A stretch of 64,000 bases of DNA. It comes from Zanthoxylum bungeanum (taxonomy: Eukaryota > Streptophyta > Magnoliopsida > Sapindales > Rutaceae). The notes beneath the pieces were generated by a model. It was not told where the DNA came from and searched no databases. It saw only the letters and a program-made list of their open reading frames with translations. A program made the translations under genes and the position numbers. Location: assembly GCA_019454045.1 (NCBI GenBank), contig SKCR01025326.1, positions 1 to 64,000 of the forward strand, read 5' to 3'. Below are positions 44,514 to 57,875 of the stretch, piece by piece. Positions within the stretch are counted from its first letter, which is position 1, and every line of letters begins with the position of its first letter.

Positions 44514-47322
44514 ATTTTTGATTCTGGATGTGGTACTCACATATGTACTGGTGTGCAGGATCTGCTGATTAGTAGGATACTGGCTTGAGGCGAGATCGAC
44601 CTACGAGTCGGAAACGGGACAATAGTCGCTGTTTTGGCCGTTGGGACCTATGTTTTGTATTTGCCCTTGGGGCATGTAATTATATTAAGTGACTATTATT
44701 TTGTACCTAGTTTGACTAAGGAACACCATCTCTGCATTTTGTTTAACCTGTTGCGGGTGTACCTTTGTATTCTGGAACACTAGGTGTTTTGTATATAAAG
44801 ATAACATTTTGAAATGTACAGCAGATGTTAATAATAGCCTATATATTTTGAATATAAATGAATCTCAAACATATAACATAACAAACAAAATGCTCAAACT
44901 AAGTAAGACAGATGAAACTTTTATATGGCATTATCGTCTGGGACACATTGCCAAGACTCATATATCCACACTTTCGAAGAGTTGATACTTGGACAGATTT
45001 GATCCTAAATCATATGATGTCTGGGAATCTTGTTTATTAGGCAAAGTGCCTAAAACACCTTTTAGCCGTAAGGGTGTAAGTTCCACTGACCTGTTAGCCC
45101 TCGTTCATGGTGACGTATGTGGGCCCATGTCTAGCCATGCTAGAGATGGATATGAATACTTCGTAACCTTTACGGATGTTGCATCAAGTTATGGTTATGT
45201 ATATCTTATGAAACACAAATCGGAAACTTTTGATAAATTCAAAGAGTTTCGACACGAAGTAGAAAAACAGACCAGCAAGAGTATTAAAACATCACGGTTG
45301 GACCATGATGGAAAATACTTGAGCAATGAGTTTCTCGATTACTTGAAAGAGTATGGTATTCTTTCACAGTGGACTCCTCCCGGAAGACCTCAATTGAACG
45401 GTGTTTCCGAACGGAGAAACCGAACTTTGTTGGACATGGTAAGGTCAATGATGAGTTGCATTGAGCTACCAATTTCCTTCTAGGGATACGCATTGAATAG
45501 TGCAATACTTATTTTGAATAAGGTTTCGTCAAAATCTGTTGGACAGACTCCATATGAAATATGGACAGGAAAGAAACTGGGTTTCTCATTCCTGAAGATT
45601 TGCAGATACTGGGTATATATTAAACGTTTGGATGGTACCAAACTAGAACCCAAATCGGATCAGTGCCTATTTGTAATTGGTTATCCTAGGGAAACCAAAT
45701 GATATTGTTTCCACAACCCATAAGAGAACAAAATATTTGTTGCTCTCCATGCGGTTTTTCTTAGAGGAATTCCTAAATGCAATGGAAAGTGGGAGGAAAG
45801 TAAAACTCGATGAAATTCAGAGTGATACTGTTCCTGGCATTGATCCCCTCACGAAATATGAACAGTTCATCAGGGATGAGACTGTTCCACAATCTTCTAA
45901 TACACAAGAACCGCGTAGGTCGGAGAGAGTCAGAAAATAACCTTAGAGGTATAGGTTTTCGATCTCACCTCATGTAGATAATAATCTTATTGAGGATAAT
46001 GAGCCAGCTACGTATGAGTTAGCGATACAAGGTATCGACTCCGCTATATGGCAAGGTGCCATGAAGTCCGAAATGGATTCCATGTATACAACCAAGTTTG
46101 GTCACTAGTTGATATACCAGAAGGCATTGTGCCTATTGGTAGCAAATGAGTCTTCATGGTGAAGACAAACATGGATGGTAACATACAAACGTACAAAGCT
46201 AGGCTTATAGCGAAAGGGTATCGTCATCAACATGGTGTCGATTACGACGAAACCTTTTTCCCATTGCCATGATTAAATCCATTCGGATAATGCTTGCTAT
46301 ATCTGCATATTTCGATTATGAAATATGGCAGATGGACGTCATAACCGCTTTCCTTAATGGAAACCTTTTGGAGGATGTTCATAAACAACACCCTGATGGT
46401 TTTGTCGTGCCAAAACATGCAAACAAGGTTTGCAAGTTAAATGGATCCATTTATAGATTGAAGCAAATATTACATTCTTGGAACCAACGTTTTTTATGAG
46501 ATCATAATGGTATATTGTTTCATTCAAAACGATGATGATTATTGTGTATATAAGAAGGTTAGTGGGAGCGCACTAACATTGATTCTCTTATACGTTGATG
46601 ATGTATTACTTCTTAGCTTTGACATTCCCATACTAAAATCGGTGAAAGCTTGGCTTTCATTAAAATTCTCCATGAAATTCTTCGGAGAGGCAACATTTAT
46701 TCTAAGAATAAGGATCTACTGGGATAGATCTAAAAGTTGTTGGCACTCTCCAAGAACTCGTACATTGACAGTGTTGAAAAGATTCAACATGGATCAGTCC
46801 TATAAGGGACTGCTTCCAGTATAATATGGCGTCTCTCTATCTAAGGACATGTGTCCTGAAACTAAAGATGAGAAAGATGCAATGAATCAGATCCTGTTCG
46901 CTTAAGCAGTCGGATCGATCATGTATGCCATAACATATACGCGACCTAGTGTCTCATACGCTTTGAACATATGTAGTCACAATAAGGCCGATCCAAGTGA
47001 TGGTCATTGGATTGATGTTAATAACATTCTTAAGTATCTTAGAGGAACTAAGGATGTTTTTTTAATTTATGGAGATGGAGAACTTGAGGTGACTGGGTTC
47101 ACCATTGCAAGTTTCCAAACCGATAAAGATGATTGTAAGTCACAATCAGGGTACATATTTTGTTTGAACAACGGAACAATGAGCTGGAAATCTTCCAAGC
47201 AAGATAATGTTGCCGATTCAACAACAAAAGTGAAATACATTGATGCGCCTGAGGCAACAAAAGAAGCATTTTGGATCTATAAAATTCCTAATTGGATTAG
47301 TAGTAGTTCTGTTAGCAGCTGA
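44514..47322 (+). pseudogene. Copia B pol (protease, integrase, RT, RNase H)
   Basis: Domains in order: protease DSGCGTHICTG (DSG at 44520-44528, out of frame with gag); integrase zinc region WHYRLGHIAKTHI near 44930; integrase core from 44989 with GDVCGPM, FTDVASSYGYVYLM and LNGVSERRNRTLLDMV, giving the D-D-E residues; linker with ETVPQSSNTQEPRRSERV; RT with YEIWQMDVITAFLNGN and an intact YVDD (46591-46602). RNase H has TGFTIASFQTD, in which Asp of TDAS is lost, and SQSGYIFCLN. It is a TNT1-94-like polyprotein broken by several frameshifts and stops (one right after PISF at 45481). Confidence 0.9.
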
Positions 47323-47550
47323 GCTAGGCTACAACGCAGGCTAAGGAATTACAATCTCATCAATGATCCAAATATGTACTTTGACGGTTTCATCCGATCC
47401 GTGAGATCATACATCGTGGCGATGTTAAGATCAAAAGATCGATACAGATGATAATCTTGCATATCCGCTGGCGAAAGCGATATCTCAGCATAAGCATGAG
47501 CGACCCGTATATAGTTTAGGTGTTGGACACTTGAGTGATTGGCTATAGGC

Positions 47551-47562
47551 CAAGTGGGAGAT
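47551..47562 (+). other. Polypurine tract of copia B
   Basis: CAAGTGGGAGAT directly precedes the LTR start TGTTGGGCAATT. It matches the tract of A, C and D. Confidence 0.85.
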
Positions 47563-48371
47563 TGTTGGGCAATTATGACCAATAACATCACTATTTGTAA
47601 AAAACATGGTATTTTTGTACAAATTAATTATGTGACAAATGAAATTGCTCTTTTATCATTTTGTAATTGGATTACTTGGATAGATAAATGATAAAAGTCA
47701 ATATGATTAGTACCGTATTAATAAGATATGAGACAATATTAATCCATGAAAGGTTTAATCATTAAATATCCCTACTCGTAGTATTATTGAATTAATTTGG
47801 AATTAATACGTAAGCGACTTTCGTAATAATTTTGCGAGGCATTATTATTTAACTAAATTGGATTTAATTATTTAGCGACGGAAAATTCTTTTAGTCTGAT
47901 TAAACGAACCGGGCCCAAAGTGTGTAGAACAAGTCAACTTAAATTTGGAATTTAAAGTGGTGGGACCCACTCTAACTTACATCAATTGTCAAACAATGAT
48001 GGAAGTGGTTGGCAATATTTATTGCACTTTGGAAGTCAAAATATTAACACACTTTTTCATGTTTGGTAACAAGTTTAGAACTTGAAAAACTATTCATCCT
48101 TCTCTCTCCCTTGGTGGTCGATTCTTCCTCTCTTCTCCATGGATTTTTGTTGCAAAAATTCTACATAGCTAGCATTTAAAGGGGTCAAAGAAGGTAATAG
48201 GGAAACTCACCCTTGAGTTTGGAATTCAATTCAAAGGCTTGGAGCTTCCATTACAACAAAGAAAGTTTTGAAACTTCTCATCCAATCAATGTAAGTATTC
48301 CGCAACTTACTCGTTAAATTCACACTAGAATCATGTTTAGGATCATTGGGCTAGTCTTAGAGACACTTACA
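47563..48371 (+). mobile_element. 3' LTR of copia B with large internal deletion
   Basis: It begins TGTTGGGCAATTATGACC and ends GACACTTACA like the 5' LTR. At about 47785 it jumps from the early U3 (CCCTACTCGTAGTATTAT) straight into the late hairpin array, so about 1.1-1.2 kb is missing compared with the full LTRs. The possible target duplication after it is GTTCA; the other side is lost. Confidence 0.82.
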
Positions 48372-51300
48372 GTTCATTAGGTGTGGACAGCTCCTCATGA
48401 TATCTTGTGTGTGTCAAGAAAGGATCTGTTAGCTCTATGTACAGAGCATAGGTATTCAATGAGGGATTAACAATCTGTTAAATCCATGGGCTCATGGTAC
48501 ATTGTAGAAGTGAGTTCTAAGTGTTATTAAGAGATTTCTAATAGAAACGTCGACGAGATTATACATATAGAGATTTGACATTAATATTTATATCTCAGGA
48601 ATAATCTGAATACCTATGACGAAGGGATTATACGTATGCAATGACCCCGACCTGTATAGTTCAACGAGTTTATCTGTGGTCGTCATAATTTACGGGTGGG
48701 TAAATTATGGACAGGAAATTGGATTTTGTGATGGATATGCTTGAACTGGGAGAGTCTCACATAATGAAATATACTCGTAGAGCACTAAGGCAACAATTAT
48801 GAATAATATTGATTATTCATAAATCGTTCAACGGTTAAACCGAAAGATACATGCATATAGAATTTTCGGTCATTTCCTAATTAATGTGTATTTGTATTTA
48901 ATATATGATTTTATTAAATACATATAAATTAATTTTCAAATTATGATATTTGACATATATCATTACTATATATATTTGGATTATTTAAAGTAAATATAAT
49001 ACATATATTTAGATATTTATATTTAAGTAATTATTTAATTATTTAATTGTTAAATAGTTAAAGTAATTGAAATATAAAATATCTGAAGTGATATTTTAGT
49101 TAGGAAATGATTAAGTGTAAATGTTTGACTTTTTACATTTAAAGAAAAGTGAACAAATTGATTTTTGCTTCTTTAATTGTTAAAAATTTCAAAATACATA
49201 TTTCTTTTTCTTTAGTCATTTTCGGCCAAACCCTAAACATATATAAGGGTTTTATTTTTCATTTTCTTCCATTGGGTTAAGCCTCCAAATATTACAAAAG
49301 AGAAAGTTGAGAGAAAAAAAAAAGAAGTGTTAAGAAGAAAATCTATTGTTCTTAGCTATAACATATGATGTCTACTTATTTTTCTACTCTCTTGATTTTG
49401 TAATAAGAAGTTTGGAAGCTTGGATGAAAGATGTATGCATGTATGGAATCAAAGTAAGCTTATAAATGGTGTATAAGCACACTTTTAGTCATTAGATGAC
49501 TTGGTTGCCATTCTAGAGTTTTTAGGCCACTCATTGATGACCTAGAATTATTCTTGAGTTGTTTCAAAGTGGTGAGACTTGTTTGGTATTGTAGAGATTA
49601 GATTAAAGTGTTGTATTGAATTAATTTTGGTTAATTTGATTAATTGAAAATTTATGATTTTTGCCTTAACCAAAATTAGGACTTTTCATATATGTGTTGT
49701 ATTTTGATATATATAAGATGTAAAAATTATTTTGGATGTGATTGGAAATCACCTAAGCTTGTATTTGACAAACTAGGACAAAAATGATCAAAATCAAGAA
49801 TATTGGGTGCTCTCGCAAATTTGGGAAAAATTGGGGATTTTATATATGAGTTGTATTTTGATGTATATGAGATGTGTAAATCATTTTGGTAGTGATTGGA
49901 AATTACAAAATCTTGTATTTGACAAATTAGGATTAAAATGATCAAAATGAAAATTTTTGGGGTTTCACAGCAATTTGACAATAAATTCTGGATTTTCGGT
50001 AAAAATTGATTTTTGAGTATTGAGTAATTAGAATTAATTAGTTTATTTTAATTACATAAGAATAATAAATTAAATCAGAGAAATTTGATTTTTTGCGTTC
50101 CGCTGGGTTACCCGATTATATCGTTAAAATAATATTTGAGCCAGTCTGATTCTAAACCCACGATATGATTAGGCATTTAAATTTGATATTTAATCCAATC
50201 TTTACTTTATGCATGCATATGTTTATTTAATTTGATTAAAATAAAGGTGTATGACATTTTTGCGGAAAATCCCTAATTAAAATGGTTTAATAATTAATAT
50301 GTATTTGGGGCATGTTTTTGGCATGTCTTGCCAATACGGTTTATAAATAAATTTTCTATGACTATATCCGAGAACGTACCAAAGTTGTGAGGGTATAGGC
50401 GACATGAATTTATTTGTACCAGATAAATATATGATACTAGGTAAATTCAAGCGAAAGTGAAATCCCGAACGTGCCAAAAGAGCCAGGGTTACACGAGTAT
50501 CTTGAATTTATCATTGTCATGTTTAACCTTGATACGCCTCCTTATGAACGTGCCAAAGCAGTCACAACGAGAAACGACCAGGACCGGAATACATGAGTAA
50601 CTGGTGAGTGATTGATAATGAGTTGTCTACCTAACGAATAGATGTAGGTGATAACGTGCAAATATAATCAAATCTTCAGAGGATTGCATATAAAGATAAT
50701 CGCCATTAATACCTACTAAGTCCTTGTAATAAACAAGCTTCAAGGGTATGTTTTAAGTGTCATTAGTAAAAATGGTAGGTAAGTGATTTCAAGAGAAGAA
50801 ATGGGTTAAATCTCTAAGGTAATGAGATGGTGTGAAGGAAGCAAGGATTGAATAATAACGAGTTGATTGATGACAATATTGTAGGTGGAATATTAGAAGA
50901 TATTAATGACAAAGAAGAAAAGAAGCTAACTACTGTAAGTATGAGTAACTTGATACTATAAACCAAGAACAAAATAAGATAAGTTAGGGATTATGTATAA
51001 TAAACCATGATTCAAGGATATTATTTTAAGTAGTGCAATCTTTTGAGGGATTTAGTAATGCAGTCGTTTCTCCTATAATTGAGGTTTATAACTAATACTG
51101 AAGTTGTACAGTAGATTCAAAAATTAGTAGAGAAACCTTGGAAATTAACTGAATGCATACAAAATTATTTACTAGAGAGATCCTTAAAGAGATTACATTA
51201 CAATAAGAGGTAAAAAAACCCGAAGTATGCTAAAATTCAGGGAAACGAAGGTCATTAGGTCTTGATTGGTATTAGAGAAGATGAAGATATGATAATGAAA

Positions 51301-51650
51301 GAATGGAAAAGTGGTAAGATACCTAGCTAGCAAGAATCATACATAGGTCATGATAAGAAAGAATATTCTAGTTCATGCCACAAGTTTTATTTTACCCCCG
51401 AATCATATTACATGGGTCCATCAAGTCATGACAAACATTTTCCATTATATAAATCACATCATCCTATGATAAAACAACAGCATAGGGATGACCATCATAA
51501 TGTAGCTTGGTACAGTTGGTGAATCAATTTTGGTTAAGAAAATACAATCAATTGGTAACATATAGGTTATCAAACAACTTGTAGATTCAAGTAAGTTATG
51601 GTAAGTTACTCAGCATCATGGAATCTCAGGTCTAAGAAAATTTCGGAACT
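48372..51650. other. AT-rich, LTR-like sequence without identifiable genes
   Basis: A TATA-like ACATATATAAGGG near 49248 is followed by a purine-rich leader, a layout seen in LTR promoters. Two related segments near 49680-49800 and 49840-49950 share TGTATTTTGAT(A/G)TATAT and GTATTTGACAAA, a local duplication of about 165 bases. Near 50097 GTTCCGCTGGGTTACCCG resembles the end of some gypsy LTRs. No protein domain is found in any frame. I cannot assign a family. Confidence 0.4.
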
Positions 51651-53958
51651 TCAACCTTAAATGGGATTCGAGGACGAATCCTATTTAAAGGGGTTAGTAT
51701 GTAGGTAATTTTGACATAAATTTCTATGACCGCTTTGATGTGCATGATGTGATATATGATATAAATCATGAATGGCTGTGAATATGCTTGTGGGATTACT
51801 TTTTTGAAATTCGATAAATCTATTGGAGTTCCGGCACAAAATTATTTTTCTGTTCCATACTAGATAGCCCTTAATATGTTATCCATAACCTTTTACATAC
51901 GATGTCCAATTTCAGTGAATTTTATATCATTAGAAATATATGACCGATACCTACAACTTTTATGTTGAAATTTTTTCCAAATGTGGACCATAACTAAGTC
52001 AACTATTATGATTTTCTTGGCTACTATAGTGTTACACGTGACTGCCTAAAATTTTACCACATGGCTTAGTTTCTACCCACTCCTTGCAACTCAAAAATCA
52101 GTCCTTTGCTTATATAAACCCTCTACTGTTCATTCATCCTCAAAATTCAAAAAAGAAACGGGAAATGGAGAGCTCTTTCATGCCATTTTGGATTCTTCAA
52201 AGGTTTCCAATTTCTCAAACAAATTTTGATGATTCCAAGCTTCAACTTCACAAAAGTAAACTTCCTATCCTCCTTCCATCCTTTAATTTTAGTTTTGAGC
52301 ATAGAAAATAAAAATCCCAAATTGCCCAAAACCTTAGCTTTTCATTTCTTTGCATATAACTTATAATAAAGTTTGTAGCATGTATTTTCATGTATCTTAT
52401 GATATATTACTCATGCTTTGAGCTTGATTTTACTGAATTCTCAAATCATGGAAACCCTAGGTAATGAAATAAATTAGGATCTATGAGATTTCAATGTTGC
52501 TTTGATGATGGAATGTTAGTTTAGTCATGTATGAATGTTTTAGTTGATCTAACTTGTTTCATGTTGAAGAATTTTCTTGATCATCGAGGATGATGATTTT
52601 CAGCCAAGCTACATAGAGTGGAGAGGGCTATTTTTATATGTGTTATGAAGACTTAAAACATGTTGTTGTGCAATAGTTCTGTAAAATATGGATAGAGTTG
52701 ACTAAAATTATAAGAAAGGTGAAATTTAGGCATGTCGCACACCAAGTGTCTAATGTAATGCCAAACTCGGATTAAATTAAGAAATTAAGCATGTTATATA
52801 AGTTATGAAGATTTTTTATAATAGTGGAAATTATGTTGAGGGTTGCTGGATTAAATGTATTAAATGAGACGGTGAAATAAGGAAGATAGGTAGCAAAGTC
52901 AACATCTGTCTCGTTCTGGACATGCTGTGTTTGGTCGATTATAAATTTAGTTATATATGTCTGATTGATTAATTGTAAATTTCTATGTAAATTAGACACA
53001 TAAAGGAGTCTCATATTAAAAGTTTAGAATATTTAAACTTAAGATGGGGTCGAAACGAATTTTTGAAGTTGGGTGACCTGCTGCCATTGCACCCAATTTT
53101 TCAGCTTGAACAACCCCTGAACTTTAGATTCAAACTTGAGTTTTTGAAATCAAAATTGAGATCCGTAAAATCTGACATGAACTAGACACAATAATGTCCA
53201 TTCTATTAAAATTTTAACCAATGATTCATTCCCAATTAAGTACAGCGAATTTTCAAATTTAGGCATTAAGTAGTGAGTTTTCAACGACTTAATAGAATCT
53301 AAATTTCTGCTCCCACACTTGTGTAACTCCAAACCTTAGCCCACAAAAATTCATAGACCACGCTTATAAGTTAGTAACTCAGCGAAGTCAAGTATTCATG
53401 TATTGCATATTTTATTTATTGATCAGAACCATATCTCATAACTTATATTCTAATAAAGTTTATCAATTATAGATTATCGATGTAAACCACGACTTTCTTC
53501 GACACCATGAAGTAGTGCCAATCAGTTTTTAAATCTGGGAGTTGATTTTTTATTTTCATAATGTTTTATTGATTTTATAAAGTTATATGAGTTTATTTAT
53601 ATTTATTGATACTTTGAGATGAGACCAAGTTGCCAAAATGATTTGACGAGCTAAATTTTTTTGTAGATCAGTTGAGAAATGTTATCATGTTTTTAATATT
53701 TTGAGATGCTTTCTTTTATGAACTTTTTTATAAATTGGGGGAAAAACCTAATCTCAAAGACTTTTGGAATTGACAGATACAGCAGACATGTGCACCTGTT
53801 ATTTCAGGACTAGGGAGACAGTAGTACATGATGCCCCTAAATCCCTATTTCAGGGCTAGGATGTCAACATTTATTAGCTTTCCTGTCTCTAGTTCAGTGA
53901 TTTGGGGGGCAGCGAGACATAATGCCCCAAGGTACTAGTTAGGCGTGTGGGGGGAAGG
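51651..53958 (+). mobile_element. Probable gypsy 3' end and LTR
   Basis: GGGATTCGAGGACGAATCC followed by a purine-rich AAAGGGG (51662-51690) is the usual end of the internal region in chromovirus-type gypsy elements. A promoter-like TTATATAAACCC with a following leader lies near 52109. Single-copy in this window, so the LTR end cannot be fixed; the right part is cut by copia C at 53959. No ORF of note. Confidence 0.45.
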
Positions 53959-55844
53959 TGTTAATGTCCTAGACATGCCCAAGGTCTCTAAGTCATGATA
54001 TTGTGTGTGAATGATCAAGAGAGTTACGGAAAAACTTACATTGATCGGATGTAGATTTCAATAAATTTGTATGTTTGTTGGAAGCTCCAAGCTTTGTGTG
54101 AGTGTTTCCAACCCAAGGGTGAGTTTCTCTACCACCTTAATCAACTCCAAATGTGCTAGAAAGCTTGAAATTTTGCAACAAAATTTCCAATGGGAGAGGG
54201 AGAGTTCTCGGCTTTGGAGGAGGAAGAGAGAAGATGAAGTTTGATATTTTGTTTTCTAAAAACCTAATACCAAAGTCAACTTGCAAAAACTGTATATGCT
54301 TTTCCAAAATGCCAAAGGCAAAGTGTGCTATGTAAGATACATTAAATGCTCTCAACTACCACCATTAAATTGTTGTCAATTGATGTAAGTTAGTGGGCCC
54401 CACCACATAAATTCAAAATTCAAGTTGGTTTGCCCAACACACTTCGGGCTCGAGTTTGTTTAATCCGATTAAACGAATTTTCCGTCGCGACGTAATTAAA
54501 TCCAATTTAATTAAATAATAATACCTAGTAAAATTATTACGAAAGTCGCTTACGAATTAATTCCAAATTAATTCGTTCGCCCCGAATTAAAATCTAATTT
54601 TAATTCCACTTTGAAATCTAATTTCAATTAATATATCTAATATATTATTTAATCGATTAATTCCAAATTAATCGCGTTCTCTCTTATATTCAAATTTTAT
54701 CCCAGATAAATTATTGTCGCAATTAATCCTAGATTAATTTTCTCTCTCTCATAATTAATCCAGATTAATTCTGTTCGAGTCAAATGTCATCGGTGAATCT
54801 TTGGGAAGCGACCCAAGAGATCCCTGGATATGTTGGCAATAAATCTGGTCATCGGACTATCCGAACAAGTGCTTACCCCGTACCACATTCTTACCGATTT
54901 ACAAGACATGGTTGGCTTCTAGGAAAGCACCGTGTATACCCAAATCTCCAGAAATATTCAACGAAGAATATATATAATCTGTATCAGGCGTAATATACAA
55001 TGTATTGCGTAATACGATCCAGTATCAGATGTCTTATGTTAGGCCTAGGGTTGGAATTGTGTCTTCCCCGTACGAAGCATATATTAGATCACTAGCAATT
55101 AGTCTCTGTAATCGGATAATCATGACCTAGTCATATTATCCCGATAGCTGCATTATTTAAGAGTACTAGTTCTGTATCCCTACGTGATCATCATCTCCAT
55201 ATGACTGAAGTGATACTTCCATCTTGACATCACACCCAATACACTACGATTCTCAGTATACCCAGAAGAGGCGTACACAGAACCTGTTAAAGCTCCGGAT
55301 GACCAAAACCAAAGTATACTAATTGTCGCAAGTATTAGCGATGCAATTCTCAGGTTAAGACCACATACACCTACCCTGATTCGGATTCCCAAAGACATAT
55401 AGTCATACTACCAATGAGACTCCGAGGGGTCTATCCAGAGCGAAGCTGTTCCCGGTTCTATCCAGAGCGAAGCTGTTCCCGGTGCAACGGCTAACAGAAC
55501 CTCCTATCACACTTGCATAAGTATCCAATACTTAAATATATGAGAACTATTCCATTAAGCTTCCATAAGCGCACAAGTGTAATACTAGCCCTTTCCGCAT
55601 TATCCATGTCCAGTGTCGATAATACTACGACTAGGGATATTTAATGATTAAAGCTTTCGTGGATTAATACTCTCTCATATCTTACTAATTCGGTACTAAT
55701 CATATGGACTATTATCATTTATATATCCATGTAATCCAATTACAAAATGATAAAAGAGCAATTTCCTTTGTCACATAGTTAATTTATACAAAGAACACCA
55801 TGTCTTTTACAAATAGTCATGCTATGGGTCATAATTGTCCAACA
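53959..55844 (-). mobile_element. 3' LTR of copia C
   Basis: It runs TGTTAATG...GTCCAACA, 1886 bases, minus orientation, with all family landmarks. A 25-base tandem duplication (CTATCCAGAGCGAAGCTGTT repeated) lies at about 55432-55481. The polypurine tract follows at 55845. Confidence 0.88.
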
Positions 55845-57875
55845 ATCTCCCACTTCGCCTATAGCCGATCACTCAAGTGTCCAACACCTGAACTATGTAC
55901 GGGTCGCTCAAACTTTTGCTGAGATTTAGCTTTCATCAGCGGATCTGCAAGGTTATCATCTGAAATGATTTTTCGATCTTCACATCGCCACGATATGTGA
56001 TCTCTCGAATCAGATGAAACCGTCGAAGTACATACTTGGATCATGGATGAGACCATAATTCCTTAGCCTGTGCTATAGCCCAGCTCAACTGCTAACAGAA
56101 CTAATCCTAATCCAATTAGGAATTTTATAGATCCAAAATGCTTCTTTTGCTACCTAAGCTGCAGTAATGTATTCCGCTTTTGTTGTTAAATCGGCAATAG
56201 TATCTTGCTTGAAAGATTTCCAGCTCACTGTTCTGTTGTTCAAATAAAATATGTACCCTTATTGCGACTTATAGTCGTCTTTATCGGTTTGGAAACTTGC
56301 ATCGGTGATCCCAATCACCTCAATTTCTCATTCTCATAGACTAAGAATGCATCCTTAGTTCGTCTAAGATACTAAAGGAAGTTCTTAACATCAATCTAGT
56401 GACCATCACCTAGATCGGCCTGATAGTGACTGCAGATGCTCAAAGCATATGAGACACCAGGTCACATACATATTTATCAATGTACGAGTTCTCGGAGAGT
56501 GCCAACAACTTTTAGATCTATCCTAGTAGATCCTTATTCCTAGAATAAAGGTTACCTCTGCCAAATATTTCATGGAGAATTTTAATGAAAGCCAAGCTTT
56601 CACCGATTTTAATATTGGAATGTTATTGCTAAGAAGCAATACATCATCAACATATAGGACAATCAATGTCAGTGCGCTCCCACTAACCTTCTTATATACA
56701 TAAGAATCATCATCGTTTTGAATGAAACCATATACCATTATGATCTCATCAAAAACGTTGGTTCCAAGAACGCATTGCTTGCTTCAATCCATAAATGGAT
56801 CGATTTAACTTGCAAACATTGTTTGCATGTTTTGGCATGACAAAATTGTCAGGCTGTTGCATATAAACATCCTCCAAAAGGTTTTCGTTAAGGAAAATGG
56901 TTTTGACGTCCATCTGCCATATTTCATAATTGAAATATGTAGCAATAGCAAGCATTATCCGAATGGATTTAATCATGGAAATGGGTAAAAAATTTCAGCG
57001 TAATCAACACTATGTTGATGACGATACCCTTTCGCTACAAGCCTAGCTTTGTACGTTTGCTTGGTGCCATCCATGTGTGTCTTCACCATGAAGACTCATT
57101 TGCTACCAATAGGCACAATGCCTTCTGGTACATCAACCAGTGTCCAAACTTGGTTGTATACATGGAATCCATTTCGGACTTCATGGCCTCTTGCCATAAA
57201 GCGGAGTTGATACCTTGTATCGCTTCCTCATACGTAGCCGGTTCATTATCCTCAATAAGATTAATATCTACATGAGGTAAGATCAGAAACCCATACCTCT
57301 TAGGTTGTTTTCTGACTCTCTCCAACCTACGCGGTTCTTGTGTATTAGAAGATTGTGGAACAGTCTCATCCCTGATGAACTGTTCTTGTTCCTTGAGGGG
57401 ATCGGTGCCTGGAACAGTATCACTCCGATTTTCATCGAGTTCTACTTTCCTCCCATTTACCACTGCATTTAGGAATTCCTATAAGGAAAACCGCATGGAG
57501 AGCAACAAATATTTTGTTCTCTTATAGGTTGTGGAAATAATATCCTTTAGTTTGCCTAGGATAACCAATTACAAATAGGCACTTATCCGATTTGGGTTCT
57601 AGTTTGGCACCATCCAAACGTTTAATATATGCCCAGCATACCCAAATCTTCAGGAATGAGAAATCCGATTTCTTTCCCGTCTATATTTCATATGGAGTCT
57701 GTCAAACAAACTTTGTTGGAACCTTATTCAAAATAAATATTGCACTGTTCAATGCGTATCCCATGAAGGAAATTAGTAGCTCAGTGCGACTCATCATTGA
57801 CCTAACCATGTCCAACAAAGTTTGGTTTCTCTGTTCGGACACACCGTTCAATTGAGGTGTTCCGGGAGGAGTCCA
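55845..57875 (-). pseudogene. Copia C pol remnant (RNase H, RT, part of integrase)
   Basis: On the minus strand the linker ETVPQSSNTQEPRRLERVR and VDINLIEDNEPATYEEAIQG is at 57463-57083. RT pieces IRIMLAIATYFNYEIWQMDV and LLEDVYMQQPDNFVMPKHAN are at 56976-56749. YVDDVLLLSNN and WLSLKFSMKYLAE lie in 56738-56523. RNase H traces reach the polypurine tract. The frame is broken between these pieces. The integrase is cut at 57875 by the LTR of copia D, after GGGAGGAGTCCA. Confidence 0.88.
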
